Assembly: GCF_900105355.1 (NCBI RefSeq)
Contig: NZ_FNSC01000001.1
Coordinates: 4,154,001 to 4,218,000 of the forward strand
DNA length: 64,000 bases
Direction: 5' to 3'
Source: Pseudomonas anguilliseptica
GTDB taxonomy: Bacteria; Pseudomonadota; Gammaproteobacteria; Pseudomonadales; Pseudomonadaceae
A program made the position numbers and the translations under genes. This document shows, piece after piece, positions 31,087-43,444 of this stretch (positions within the stretch are counted from its first letter, which is position 1; every line of letters starts with the position of its first letter). A model generated the notes under the pieces. The model saw only the letters and a program-made list of their open reading frames with translations. It made no database searches and was not told where the DNA came from.

Positions 31087-31138
31087 TTGACTATCGGCAA
31101 AACGGTGTTACAAACAATGAATACCCAGCGTGGGTATT
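31087..31138 (+). promoter_or_regulatory. Candidate cspD promoter and leader hairpin
   Basis: TTGACT (31087-31092) and TACAAA (31109-31114) are 16 bases apart. The predicted start near 31121 would place a perfect stem AATACCCA-GCG-TGGGTATT (31120-31138) at the very 5' end of a leader of about 115 bases. Confidence 0.45.
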
Positions 31139-31235
31139 AAGGGGTTTCACAGCTTTGTCGACTCCCGTCAAGCAAAGCGTGGAATTGAAGTGGATGATAC
31201 TCCAGTGATGGAGTCCTTTGCAGAGGGATATCAGC

Positions 31236-31499
31236 ATGGTTAGCGGTAAGGTCAAGTGGTTCAACAACGCCAAAGGCTACGGGTTCATCCTGGCCGATGG
31301 TCGAGATGAGGACCTGTTCGCCCACTACTCGGCTATCCAGATGGACGGCTATAAAACGCTGAAGGCTGGCCAGCCGGTAAGCTTCGATATTATTCAAGGT
31401 CCAAAAGGACTCCACGCCGTAAACATCAGTGCGGCTACTGCCGCCAGTGAAGCGCCCGCCGCTGTCAAGCAACACCAGGGCTCAACGGTTGAAGTCTGA
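31236..31499 (+). CDS. cspD: Cold-shock domain protein CspD
   Basis: The 87-residue protein has one cold-shock domain with both RNA-binding motifs: KGYGFI (RNP1) and DLFAHYSAI (RNP2). The Ala- and Thr-rich tail after residue 68 is longer than that of CspA-type proteins and fits CspD, which inhibits replication in stationary-phase E. coli. The position opposite clpS is conserved from E. coli to Pseudomonas. The ATG at 31236 begins MVSGKVKWFNN; six open codons upstream are ignored. Confidence 0.93.
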   Translation: MVSGKVKWFNNAKGYGFILADGRDEDLFAHYSAIQMDGYKTLKAGQPVSFDIIQGPKGLHAVNISAATAASEAPAAVKQHQGSTVEV

Positions 31500-31531
31500 T
31501 TAGAGTCACCTGGGCAGTTAATCGCCCACAA

Positions 31532-31558
31532 AAAAGGCCGGTCATATGACCGGCCTTT
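31532..31558. terminator. Bidirectional terminator between cspD and icd
   Basis: AAAGGCCGGTCA and TGACCGGCCTTT form a long palindromic stem with T runs at both ends. It lies between the convergent cspD and icd genes. Confidence 0.88.
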
Positions 31559-31577
31559 CTTTAAGTAACTGATTTGC

Positions 31578-32834
31578 TTACATGTGCGAAATCAGTGCAT
31601 CACCGAATGCCGAGCAGGACAGCAACTTGGCACCGTCCATCAGGCGCTCGAAGTCATAGGTCACTGTTTTGGCACCGATGGCGCCATTTGTACCCTTGAT
31701 GATCAGATCAGCCGCTTCGGTCCAGCCCATGTGGCGCAGCATCATTTCGGCGGAGAGGATCAGCGAACCGGGGTTCACCTGATCCTTGCCAGCGTACTTC
31801 GGTGCAGTGCCGTGGGTGGCTTCGAACATGGCCACGGTATCAGACAGGTTGGCACCTGGAGCGATACCGATACCGCCGACTTCTGCAGCCAGGGCGTCGG
31901 ACAGGTAGTCACCGTTGAGGTTGAGGGTGGCGATTACGTCGTACTCGGCCGGGCGCAGTAGGATCTGCTGCAGCATGGCATCGGCGATGGCGTCTTTAAC
32001 AATGACGTTTTTGCCGGTTTTCGGATTCTTGAACTGCATCCAAGGACCGCCATCGAGCAAGGTTGCGCCGAACTCTTCAGCAGCAATTTCGTAGGCCCAC
32101 TCTTTGAAGGCACCTTCGGTGAACTTCATGATGTTGCCTTTATGTACGATGGTCAGCGAGTCGCGGTCGTTATCGACGACGTACTGCAACGCTTTACGTG
32201 CCAGGCGCTTGGTGCCCTCTTTGGAAACCGGCTTGACCCCGATACCGCAGTCCCGGTCGAAGCGAATCTTGGTGACACCCATTTCCTCCTTAAGGAACTT
32301 GATGACCTTGGTCGCTTCAGGCGAGCCTGCTTTCCACTCAATACCGGCATAGATGTCTTCCGAGTTCTCACGGAAGATGGTCATGTCGACATCGCCTGGC
32401 TTCTTCACCGGGCTTGGCACACCTTCGAACCAGCGCACTGGGCGCAGGCAGACGTACAGATCGAGCTGCTGACGCAGGGCAACGTTTAGAGAGCGGATGC
32501 CGCCACCGACTGGAGTGGTCAGCGGGCCCTTGATGGAAACGACGTAATCTTTGACCGCATCCAGGGTTTCCTGAGGCAGCCAGGTATCCTGGTCGTAAAC
32601 CTGAGTGGCTTTCTCGCCTGCGTAAACTTCCATCCAGGAGATCTTGCGTTCGCCGCCGTAGGCTTTCTGTACGGCCGCATCAACGACTTTGATCATCACC
32701 GGGCTGATATCGACACCGATACCATCACCTTCGATAAAAGGGATGATTGGATTGTTCGGTACGTTCAGGGATGTATCGGCATTGACGGTGATTTTGTCAC
32801 CGGTGGCAGGCACCTGGATCTTTTGGTATCCCAT
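31578..32834 (-). CDS. icd: Isocitrate dehydrogenase, NADP-dependent, dimeric
   Basis: The 418-residue TCA-cycle enzyme decarboxylates isocitrate to 2-oxoglutarate. The substrate loop [14 protein letters not shown] contains the Ser that AceK phosphorylates in E. coli to divert carbon to isocitrate lyase. The NADP-binding C-terminal segment [21 protein letters not shown] is present. It is divergently transcribed from the monomeric isozyme idh, an arrangement conserved in Pseudomonas. Isocitrate lyase, the competing enzyme, is encoded 11 kb away. Confidence 0.96.
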   Translation of the reverse strand: MGYQKIQVPATGDKITVNADTSLNVPNNPIIPFIEGDGIGVDISPVMIKVVDAAVQKAYGGERKISWMEVYAGEKATQVYDQDTWLPQETLDAVKDYVVSIKGPLTTPVGGGIRSLNVALRQQLDLYVCLRPVRWFEGVPSPVKKPGDVDMTIFRENSEDIYAGIEWKAGSPEATKVIKFLKEEMGVTKIRFDRDCGIGVKPVSKEGTKRLARKALQYVVDNDRDSLTIVHKGNIMKFTEGAFKEWAYEIAAEEFGATLLDGGPWMQFKNPKTGKNVIVKDAIADAMLQQILLRPAEYDVIATLNLNGDYLSDALAAEVGGIGIAPGANLSDTVAMFEATHGTAPKYAGKDQVNPGSLILSAEMMLRHMGWTEAADLIIKGTNGAIGAKTVTYDFERLMDGAKLLSCSAFGDALISHM

Positions 32835-32900
32835 GCTGGACTCCGTCTTGTGGTTAAAACAGTCAGATCGCCCCAGAGTAACCCACTTGAATCGGGCGAA

Positions 32901-32963
32901 ACCATATGTTCGTTGGTCTTATGCGCCAAGGCATTCTGCGACGCGCAAGCGCGGTGGTATACT
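32901..32963. promoter_or_regulatory. Divergent promoter region for icd and idh
   Basis: For icd (minus strand), TTGGCG (32924-32929) and TATGGT (32901-32906) are 17 bases apart, 67 bases before the start. For idh (plus strand) the extended -10 TGGTATACTT (TATACT at 32958-32963) lacks a clear -35. From there the idh leader would run about 230 bases. Within the 362-bp intergenic stretch I see no perfect operator match that I can name. Confidence 0.4.
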
Positions 32964-33196
32964 TCACAGATGACTAACAGGTCATAAGGCGCGGACCGTT
33001 CAAACAGCTTGTCCGCCCCTTGAAACCGTCGAACTGCTACAGCGCTTCAACGGCTCGAAACGCTCAACACTCTACTGGTGCATCCAACATCACCGCGGCA
33101 AGTCCTCGACTTCTGGCTCATCCATATGGGCCTCAGCGCTTACCTGCGCATGTCGAGTGGCTATGCACGCTCAGCAAAGAAGAGAGTTCACTCAGA

Positions 33197-35422
<2,226 letters not shown>

Positions 35423-35456
35423 AACGTAGCGCCCTGCGCCCTCGGGCACAGCACCA

Positions 35457-35489
35457 CCACAAGCCCCGGCCCCGCGCCGGGGTTTGTGC
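35457..35489 (+). terminator. Terminator after idh
   Basis: CACAAGCCCCGGC and GCCGGGGTTTGTG pair around a short C-rich loop 35 bases after the idh stop. The T run is short, so termination strength is uncertain. Confidence 0.65.
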
Positions 35490-35547
35490 ATTCAGAGCAA
35501 AGAGAATCAGGATAAGATCGCCTTTTCTCATAACAGGTAGCATTTTC

Positions 35548-35976
35548 ATGCAGTGGCAGCCGCACATCACCGTGGCCACGGTCATCGAAGACCAGGGTCG
35601 TTTTCTGTTGGCCGAAGGCCGCGCCGTGTTCAACCAGCCTGCTGGCCACCTGGAAGCCAACGAAAGCCTGCTGCAGGCAGCACTGCGCGAAACCCTCGAA
35701 GAAACTGGCTGGGATATCGAGCTGACTGGCGTTACCGGCATTTACCTGTACACCGCCCCCAGTAACGGGATCACCTACCAGCGCGTGTGTTTTGCCGCCA
35801 AACCCTTGCAGCAGCGGCCCAATCACCCGTTGGATGACGGCATCATCGGCCCACGTTGCCTGAGCCGCGACGAGCTGGCAGCTCAACCCGAACGTTGGCG
35901 CAGCGAATTGGTATTGCGCTGCATTGATGACTACCTGAGCGGCCAGTGTTTTCCCCTGAGCCTGATCCGCGATTAA
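35548..35976 (+). CDS. nudJ: Nudix hydrolase, NudJ-like phosphatase
   Basis: The 142-residue Nudix protein has a complete Nudix box: Gly33, Glu39, Arg47-Glu48, Glu51-Glu52 and Gly54. It starts QWQPHITVATVIEDQGRFLL, as in NudJ, which hydrolyses thiamine pyrimidine pyrophosphate and nucleoside triphosphates in E. coli. The gene directly precedes mnmA, as nudJ does in E. coli. The exact substrate here is inferred from this context. Confidence 0.88.
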   Translation: MQWQPHITVATVIEDQGRFLLAEGRAVFNQPAGHLEANESLLQAALRETLEETGWDIELTGVTGIYLYTAPSNGITYQRVCFAAKPLQQRPNHPLDDGIIGPRCLSRDELAAQPERWRSELVLRCIDDYLSGQCFPLSLIRD

Positions 35977-36036
35977 CGGCCACACCTCCGCGCCTGCTAG
36001 AATCGCCCTCTTTTTAAGCCCGTGCCCAGTATCCAC

Positions 36037-37155
36037 ATGTCAGATCCAACTACTCAGCGCGTAATCGTCGGCATGTCCGGCGGCGTCGACTCCTCCGTTT
36101 CCGCCCTGCTCCTGCTTGAGCAGGGGTATCAGGTCGAAGGCCTGTTTATGAAGAACTGGGACGAGGACGACGGCACCGAATATTGCACCGCCATGGACGA
36201 TCTGGCCGATGCCCAGGCCGTGTGCGACAAGATCGGCATCAAGCTGCACACCGCCAATTTTGCCGCCGAATACTGGGATAACGTGTTCGAGCACTTCCTC
36301 GCCGAATACAAGGCCGGACGCACGCCGAACCCGGACATCCTGTGCAACCGCGAGATCAAGTTCAAAGCCTTCCTCGACTACGCGCTGATGCTCGGTGCTG
36401 ACCTGATCGCCACCGGCCACTATGTACGCCGCCGAGATATCGACGGACGCACCGAGCTGCTCAAGGGCCTCGATCCGAACAAGGATCAGAGCTACTTCCT
36501 GCATGCGGTCGGTGGCGAGCAGATCGCCAAGACCCTGTTCCCCGTAGGCGAGTTGGAAAAACCAGCGGTACGCGCGATTGCTGAGAAATACCAACTGGCC
36601 ACGGCAAAGAAGAAGGACTCGACCGGTATCTGCTTTATCGGCGAACGGCGTTTCAGCGATTTCCTCAAGCAGTACCTGCCAGCTCAGCCCGGCAATATCG
36701 AAACCACTGAAGGCGAAATCATCGGCCGCCATCACGGCCTGATGTATCACACCATTGGTCAGCGCCAGGGGTTGGGCATCGGCGGCTTGAAAGACGCCAG
36801 TGACGAGCCTTGGTACGTCCTGCACAAGGACCTGAGCCGCAATGTGCTGGTGGTTGGTCAGGGCAATGAACACCCCTGGCTGTTCAGTCGCGCCCTGCTC
36901 GCCTCGGAGATTTACTGGGTCAACCCGATTGACCTGAGCGCGCCGCGCGAGTTGACCGCCAAGGTACGTTACCGCCAGAGCGATCAAACCTGCACGCTGG
37001 AGAAAACCGCCAGCGGCTATCGCGCTGTATTCAACGAGCCGCAGCGCGCCGTGACCCCGGGCCAGTCCGTGGTGTTCTACGACGGTGACATCTGCCTGGG
37101 CGGCGGTGTGATTGAAACCGCCGAGCCCTGGACCGCGCGGGAGCAGCAGACGTGA
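36037..37155 (+). CDS. mnmA: tRNA 2-thiouridylase MnmA
   Basis: The 372-residue enzyme adenylates U34 and inserts sulfur received from TusE into tRNA for Lys, Glu and Gln. The PP-loop ATP site is GMSGGVDSS at about residues 12-20. The two active-site cysteines lie in [11 protein letters not shown] and [12 protein letters not shown]. The ATG at 36037 is chosen by similarity to the usual start, since an in-frame GTG at 36022 adds five unconserved residues. The stop overlaps the hflD start. TusDCBE, its sulfur donors, are encoded at 15.2-16.6 kb. Confidence 0.96.
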   Translation: MSDPTTQRVIVGMSGGVDSSVSALLLLEQGYQVEGLFMKNWDEDDGTEYCTAMDDLADAQAVCDKIGIKLHTANFAAEYWDNVFEHFLAEYKAGRTPNPDILCNREIKFKAFLDYALMLGADLIATGHYVRRRDIDGRTELLKGLDPNKDQSYFLHAVGGEQIAKTLFPVGELEKPAVRAIAEKYQLATAKKKDSTGICFIGERRFSDFLKQYLPAQPGNIETTEGEIIGRHHGLMYHTIGQRQGLGIGGLKDASDEPWYVLHKDLSRNVLVVGQGNEHPWLFSRALLASEIYWVNPIDLSAPRELTAKVRYRQSDQTCTLEKTASGYRAVFNEPQRAVTPGQSVVFYDGDICLGGGVIETAEPWTAREQQT

Positions 37156-37772
37156 ATCCAATTCGAGAACAACTGATCGCCCTCGGCGCGGTATTCGAAT
37201 CGGCAGTGCTGGTCGACAAGCTGGCGCGTACCGGCCAGATCGGCGAGCCGGCCGTGGCCTGCATGATCAACAGTCTGCTGGTGCGCGATCCGAAGGACAC
37301 GCTGGACGTTTACGGTGGTGACGACCTCAATCTGCGTGACGGCTACCGTGCGCTGGTCAGCGCCCTGGAGCGCGACCCAGCCAGCCTGCAGCGTGATCCG
37401 CTGCGTTATGCACTGGCCCTGCTCGCACTGGAGCGTCAGTTGGATAAGCGCGGCGACATGCTGCAAGTCATGGGCAGCCGCCTTGATCAGGTGCAACAGC
37501 AAGTTGAGCACTTCGGCCCCACCCATGAAAACGTAATATCCAACTGCGCCAGCCTGTATCAGGACACCATCAGCACCTTCCGCCAGCGCATTCAGGTGCA
37601 AGGCGATATGCGCCATCTGCAACAAACCAACAACGCTGCGAAGATCCGTGCATTGCTGCTCGCCGGCATTCGCTCGGCGCGCCTGTGGCGCCAGCTAGGC
37701 GGCCATCGCTGGCAGATGGTGTTTAGCCGCAGCAAGCTGCTCAAGGAACTCTACCCGCTGCTGCGGTCCTGA
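37152..37772 (+). CDS. hflD: High frequency lysogenization protein HflD homologue
   Basis: The 206-residue, mostly helical, peripheral membrane protein is the HflD homologue (YcfC). In E. coli HflD binds phage lambda CII. Family features are the N-terminal [22 protein letters not shown] and the C-terminal [20 protein letters not shown]. The start is GTG, placed in a GTGA overlap with the mnmA stop, which supports translational coupling. The mnmA-hflD-purB neighbourhood is conserved from E. coli, here with an exporter gene between hflD and purB. Confidence 0.92.
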   Translation: MNPIREQLIALGAVFESAVLVDKLARTGQIGEPAVACMINSLLVRDPKDTLDVYGGDDLNLRDGYRALVSALERDPASLQRDPLRYALALLALERQLDKRGDMLQVMGSRLDQVQQQVEHFGPTHENVISNCASLYQDTISTFRQRIQVQGDMRHLQQTNNAAKIRALLLAGIRSARLWRQLGGHRWQMVFSRSKLLKELYPLLRS

Positions 37773-37777
37773 AGCCC

Positions 37778-38638
37778 ATGACCACGCGCGCGGTCAAGCC
37801 GCTGCAGGGCGCTGCCTTGCTGGCGCTTTCCGCCCTGCTGTTTTCCCTGATGGGCGTGGGCATCCGCGAAGTATCGGTCAGCGTCAACAATGAATCGGTG
37901 GTGTTCTTTCGCAACCTGGTCGGCGTGCTGTTCTTTATGCCTCTGGTTTTGCTCAAGGGGGTTGGCCCACTCAAGACCACCCGCTTGAAGTCTCATCTGT
38001 GGCGCACCACCTATGGCCTGGCGGCGATGTACTGCTTCTTCTACGCCATTGCCCACCTGCCGCTGGGCGACGCCATGCTCTTCACCTATTCGGCGCCGGT
38101 ATTCACCCCGCTGCTGGCCTGGTGGCTACTCAAGGAGCCGCTGACCAGGCGCATGCTGCTCACTACCGCCATCGGCCTGGTCGGTGTGCTGCTGGTGGCC
38201 AAACCCTCGACTGCACTGTTCGACAGTCAGGCCCTGATCGGCCTCGCAGCCAGCGTGCTGGCTGCATTCGCCTTTGTCTCGATCCGCGAGATGAGCGACA
38301 CCGAGCCGGCTTTTCGCATCGTGTTCTATTTCTCCCTGTTCAGCGCCCTGATCTCGGCCATCCCATTGACCTGGGCCTGGCAACCGATGACTCAGTACGA
38401 ACTGGGCTTGCTGCTGGTGATCGGCCTGCTGGCCACCGCCAGCCAGATCATCATGTCCAAAGCCTATAGCCTGGCACCACCCGGGCTGATCGGCCCCTTC
38501 GCCTACCTGGCGATTGTGTTTGCCGGGCTGATCGCCTGGCTGCGCTGGGGTGAAACCCCTGACCTGACCTCGCTGATCGGTGCGGCACTGATTTTCAGCG
38601 CCAGCCTGCTGTCTATAGTTCGAAGCAAGCACGGCTGA
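37778..38638 (+). CDS. EamA family drug/metabolite exporter
   Basis: The 286-residue protein has ten predicted membrane helices in two EamA repeats (about residues 10-140 and 150-283). The first repeat starts LLALSALLFSLMGVGIREVS, and the conserved loop FRNLVGVLFF is present. The family exports metabolites such as amino acids, and no substrate can be inferred from sequence. It begins five bases after hflD, inside the mnmA-hflD-purB neighbourhood, so it is probably on the same message. Confidence 0.88.
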   Translation: MTTRAVKPLQGAALLALSALLFSLMGVGIREVSVSVNNESVVFFRNLVGVLFFMPLVLLKGVGPLKTTRLKSHLWRTTYGLAAMYCFFYAIAHLPLGDAMLFTYSAPVFTPLLAWWLLKEPLTRRMLLTTAIGLVGVLLVAKPSTALFDSQALIGLAASVLAAFAFVSIREMSDTEPAFRIVFYFSLFSALISAIPLTWAWQPMTQYELGLLLVIGLLATASQIIMSKAYSLAPPGLIGPFAYLAIVFAGLIAWLRWGETPDLTSLIGAALIFSASLLSIVRSKHG

Positions 38639-38682
38639 ACGGTCGCAGCCAATCGCGATCCAGCTGCCGATTTCATGTATGA

Positions 38683-40095
<1,413 letters not shown>

Positions 40096-40113
40096 GCGGC
40101 AACAGCCTCCCAG

Positions 40114-40137
40114 ACGCCCGGCTGCGCCGGGCGTTTT
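40114..40137 (+). terminator. Terminator after purB
   Basis: ACGCCCGGC-TGC-GCCGGGCGTTTTT forms a 9-bp GC-rich stem with a T run, 18 bases after the purB stop. Confidence 0.9.
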
Positions 40138-40173
40138 TATTTATGGGTATTTACTGACTTCAAGGGCTTAGCG

Positions 40174-41340
40174 ATGAATCCTGATACTCCGCTGCAACTG
40201 TTGGGTGGCCTGACAGCTCGTGAGTTCATGCGTGATTACTGGCAGAAGAAACCCTTGCTGGTACGCCAGGCCATCCCGGACTTCGAGAGTCCGATTTCGC
40301 CCGACGAGCTGGCTGGTCTGGCGCTGGAAGAAGAAATCGAATCGCGCCTGGTCATCGAACATGGCGCACATCCCTGGGAACTGCGCCGCGGCCCGTTCGC
40401 TGAAGACGCCTTTACCGATCTACCCGAGCGCGACTGGACCCTGCTGGTGCAGGCGGTCGACCAGTTTGTTCCGGAAGTGGCCGAGCTGCTGGAAGAGTTC
40501 AAGTTTCTGCCCAAGTGGCGCATCGATGACGTAATGGTCAGCTTCGCCGTACCGGGTGGCGGCGTGGGCCCGCACTACGACAACTACGATGTGTTCCTCC
40601 TGCAGGGTTACGGCAAACGCCGCTGGCAAGTTGGCCAGCAGTGCAATACCGATAGCCCGACGCTGCAACACGCGGATCTGAAGATCCTCGCCGAATTCGT
40701 TAAAACTGAAGAATGGGTTCTGGAACCCGGCGACATGCTCTATCTGCCGCCGCTTCTGGCCCACTGTGGTACCGCTGAGGATGACTGTATGACGTATTCC
40801 GTAGGCTTCCGGGCGCCAAGCGCCGCTGAAGTCCTGACCCATTTCACCGACTTTCTCGGCCAGTTCCTGCCTGACGAAGAGCGCTACAGCGACGCCGACG
40901 CGCAGCCGACCAGCGACCCGACGCAGATTCAGCGCGACGCCCTGGATCGCCTCAAGGCTCTGCTCGCCGAACACATGAGCGATGAGCGTCTGCTGATGAC
41001 CTGGTTCGGCCAATTCATGACCGAACCCAAATATCCGGAGCTGATTGCCGGCATCGAGATCGACGAAGAAGGCTTCCTCGCCGGCCTGGAAAATGGCGCG
41101 ATCCTGATCCGCAACCCCAGCGCGCGCATGGCCTGGTCGGAAGTTGGCGAAGACCTGGTGCTGTTCGCCAGTGGCCAGAGCCGCCTGCTTTCGGCCAGCC
41201 TGCGTGAGCTGCTGAAACTGGTCTGCTCCGCCGATGCCCTGCATATCGAAAACCTCGGCGCATGGCTTGCCGATGACGAAGGGCGTAACCTGCTGGTTGA
41301 ACTGGTCAAACAAGGCAGCCTGGAGTTTGCTGATGAGTGA
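40174..41340 (+). CDS. roxA: 50S ribosomal protein L16 arginine hydroxylase RoxA
   Basis: The 388-residue JmjC-type 2-oxoglutarate/Fe(II) oxygenase is the YcfD/RoxA homologue that hydroxylates an arginine of ribosomal protein L16. The iron ligands are His134 and Asp136 in GPHYDNYDVF and His197 in LLAHCG. The cosubstrate-binding part GYGKRRWQVG follows the first motif. A C-terminal winged-helix region is present. It is the first gene of a four-gene overlapping run with a GNAT enzyme, a PLD-like protein and a NolW protein. Confidence 0.93.
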   Translation: MNPDTPLQLLGGLTAREFMRDYWQKKPLLVRQAIPDFESPISPDELAGLALEEEIESRLVIEHGAHPWELRRGPFAEDAFTDLPERDWTLLVQAVDQFVPEVAELLEEFKFLPKWRIDDVMVSFAVPGGGVGPHYDNYDVFLLQGYGKRRWQVGQQCNTDSPTLQHADLKILAEFVKTEEWVLEPGDMLYLPPLLAHCGTAEDDCMTYSVGFRAPSAAEVLTHFTDFLGQFLPDEERYSDADAQPTSDPTQIQRDALDRLKALLAEHMSDERLLMTWFGQFMTEPKYPELIAGIEIDEEGFLAGLENGAILIRNPSARMAWSEVGEDLVLFASGQSRLLSASLRELLKLVCSADALHIENLGAWLADDEGRNLLVELVKQGSLEFADE

Positions 41341-41758
41341 AGTACACGTTCGTCTGGCCGACTGGCAGAAGGACAATGCTGATCTGCGGCGCATTCGCGA
41401 AACCGTGTTTATCGCGGAACAAGCGGTGCCACCGGAGCTCGAATGGGATGCCGAAGACGCCGATGCCGTGCATTTTCTCGCCCTGGAAGGCGACTACCCG
41501 ATCGGCACAGCTCGGCTGCTGCCCGACGGCCATATTGGCCGGGTCTCGGTACTCAAGGACTGGCGCGGCCTGAACGTGGGTGTCGCGCTGATTCAGGCGG
41601 TGATCGCGGAAGCGGAAAAACGCGGCCTGACGCAACAAATGCTCAGCGCTCAGGTGCATGCCACGGCCTTCTATGAAAAGCTCGGGTTTGCCATCGTCAG
41701 CGGGGAATACCTCGACGCCGGCATCCCCCACGTAGACATGGTGCGTCATAGCGCCTAG
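41333..41758 (+). CDS. GNAT family N-acetyltransferase (ElaA-like)
   Basis: A 141-residue GNAT protein. The N-terminal part RRIRETVFIAEQAVPPELEWD is typical of the ElaA/YjcF group, and the C-terminal motif ATAFYEKLGFAIVSGEYLDAG resembles other acetyltransferases. The acetyl-CoA pyrophosphate loop reads WRGLNVGVALI, with Asn where the family usually has Gly. Its ATG is eight bases before the roxA stop, so it is coupled to roxA. The substrate is unknown. A ribosomal or small-molecule target is possible, but nothing in the sequence decides it. Confidence 0.88.
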   Translation: MSEVHVRLADWQKDNADLRRIRETVFIAEQAVPPELEWDAEDADAVHFLALEGDYPIGTARLLPDGHIGRVSVLKDWRGLNVGVALIQAVIAEAEKRGLTQQMLSAQVHATAFYEKLGFAIVSGEYLDAGIPHVDMVRHSA

Positions 41759-41766
41759 AGGCCAAG

Positions 41767-42408
41767 ATGAACGACGGAAACGCCCCGAGTAATGCAACCG
41801 AGCCGCTGGAGCCTACAGAGCTTCCCGCCATCGAGTTTCAATCGCCGGGGCGTTTTGCTGTGCACAATCCGGGCAACCCCGGCCCAGATAGCCCGCAGGT
41901 GGAGCCGGCGCCGTTTACCCTCGGCGCACATGCAACACTGGAACGTTTCAGCCAGCCCGAACAGGCCCGTGCTCATGCCCTCGCGCTGTTGCAACAAGCG
42001 CAACGCAGCCTGTGCATCTACAGTCACGACCTGGAGCCCTGGCTCTACCACCACAGCAGCGTGCAAGATGCCTGTACGCGTTTTCTGCTGGCCAGCCCAC
42101 GTAACCAACTGCGCATTCTGCTGCGCGACCCCAGCCGTGCGGTTAAAGAAGGCCACCGCCTGCTCAGCCTTTCGCGCCGGCTGTCCTCCAACCTGCAGAT
42201 CCGCAAGCTACACCCGGACTACCCTAGTGAGGAGCTGGCGTTTCTTCTGGCCGATGACCGCGGCTTGCTGTTCCTGCCGGAAATTGGCCAGGCCAGCGGC
42301 TATGCCCTTTACCAGGACCCAGGCCGCAATCGCCAGCGTCGCGCACAGTTTGATCAAGCCTGGGACACCAGCATCACCGACGCTGATTTACGGAGTTTTC
42401 TGCTATGA
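41767..42408 (+). CDS. PLD-like conserved hypothetical protein (DUF7931 type)
   Basis: A 213-residue soluble protein with a disordered, Pro-rich N-terminus (1-50) and a folded part that starts ERFSQPEQARAHALALLQQAQRSLCIYS, similar in pattern to one half of a phospholipase D fold. No HKD motif is visible, so nuclease or lipase activity is unlikely. In other pseudomonads it is usually annotated as hypothetical or histone acetyltransferase HPA2-like. It starts nine bases after the GNAT gene and overlaps the NolW gene by four bases. Confidence 0.7.
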   Translation: MNDGNAPSNATEPLEPTELPAIEFQSPGRFAVHNPGNPGPDSPQVEPAPFTLGAHATLERFSQPEQARAHALALLQQAQRSLCIYSHDLEPWLYHHSSVQDACTRFLLASPRNQLRILLRDPSRAVKEGHRLLSLSRRLSSNLQIRKLHPDYPSEELAFLLADDRGLLFLPEIGQASGYALYQDPGRNRQRRAQFDQAWDTSITDADLRSFLL

Positions 42409-43214
42409 AGGTTCGTGCCCTGCTCGCCGCCTCGCTGTTGAGTTGTAGCCTGTCGCTCAGCGCCGCTACCGAAGTGATTCCGCTGAATTTCCGCACGGCT
42501 GATGAGGTGCTCAGCGTGGTGCAATCGGTACTCGGCCACAAGGGCAAGGTCAACGCCTATGGCAATCAGCTGATCGTCAATGCCGAACCGGCGAAGATTG
42601 CCGAGGTGCGCGCCCTGCTGCAGCAACTCGATACCGAACCGCGCCGCCTGCTGATCAGCGTCGACACCAATGAGTCGGGATTTCAGTCGGATCGCGGCTA
42701 CCGCGCCGATGGCACGATCAGCGCGGGCGATGCAGAAGTGCAAATCGGCCAGGGCGAAATCAATGGTCGCGACCAGGTACGCATCATCCGCCGCAGCACC
42801 GATAGCCGCAGCGGCGGCACCCAGCAGGTACAGGCCACCGAGGGCTACCCGGCGCTGATTCAGGTCGGCCAGAGCGTGCCGCTGACTACGCGCGGGCGTG
42901 ATGCCTATGGCCAGCCCTACAGCAATACCCAGTATCGCAATGTCACCCGCGGCTTCTACGTCACCGCCAGCCTTAGCGGTGAACGGGTGCATATCAATAT
43001 CAGCAGCAACCGTGACCGCCTCAGCCAGTCGCAGCCCGGCGCTATCGATGTACAAAGCACCGATACACGGGTCAGTGGACGCTTAGGCGAGTGGATCAGC
43101 ATCGGCGGTGTCAGCGAGCAGAGCCAGGGCGAGCAAGGCGACTTCTTGCAGCACCGCTCGACCCAGGGCCGTGAAGACATGAGCATGCGCGTCAAAGTTG
43201 AGGTAGTGAACTAG
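42405..43214 (+). CDS. Secretin N-domain (NolW-like) exported protein without secretin pore
   Basis: The 269-residue protein has a signal peptide (cleavage near LSA-AT at residue 20) and one NolW/secretin N1-like domain at about 22-80: VIPLNFRTADEVLSVVQSVLG is the standard start of such domains. No C-terminal secretin beta-barrel follows. The rest is Gln-, Arg- and Ser-rich with a second domain that ends MRVKVEVVN. It is the fourth gene of the roxA run and resembles PA2633. A periplasmic or outer-membrane role is likely, but the partner is unknown. Confidence 0.75.
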   Translation: MKVRALLAASLLSCSLSLSAATEVIPLNFRTADEVLSVVQSVLGHKGKVNAYGNQLIVNAEPAKIAEVRALLQQLDTEPRRLLISVDTNESGFQSDRGYRADGTISAGDAEVQIGQGEINGRDQVRIIRRSTDSRSGGTQQVQATEGYPALIQVGQSVPLTTRGRDAYGQPYSNTQYRNVTRGFYVTASLSGERVHINISSNRDRLSQSQPGAIDVQSTDTRVSGRLGEWISIGGVSEQSQGEQGDFLQHRSTQGREDMSMRVKVEVVN

Positions 43215-43382
43215 CCACTGCCGCCCATCCGTCACACTGGGCCGCCAAGGCCCAGCGTCGATAACCACTCGTCGGCTGGCCTTTACCACCGCCGCCAAGC
43301 AAATACCTCGCAACCATTGGCCAGTCCCGCAACCCGCCGGGTAGAGCCGCAAAAGCTGACTTACCGGTCGCTTTCGGATTTA

Positions 43383-43409
43383 TGTAGTAGCCATACGAAA
43401 AGCACTACA
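43383..43409. promoter_or_regulatory. RccR-type operator upstream of aceA
   Basis: TGTAGT-N15-ACTACA is a perfect inverted repeat that matches the site I recall for RccR, the RpiR-family regulator that controls aceA, glcB and pyruvate/glyoxylate genes in Pseudomonas. Chance expectation for this 12-base pattern is about 0.004 in 64 kb. It lies 438 bp before the aceA start and 7 bases before a good -35. Confidence 0.7.
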
Positions 43410-43415
43410 AAATAA

Positions 43416-43444
43416 TTGACGAACACTTTTGGCAGAGGCATGAT
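43416..43444 (+). promoter_or_regulatory. Candidate aceA promoter with long leader
   Basis: TTGACG (43416-43421; 5 of 6) and CATGAT (43439-43444; 4 of 6) are 17 bases apart, just downstream of the RccR-type operator. If used, the aceA leader would be about 395 bases. The remainder of the 632-bp gap (43215-43846) holds no gene that I trust. Confidence 0.5.
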
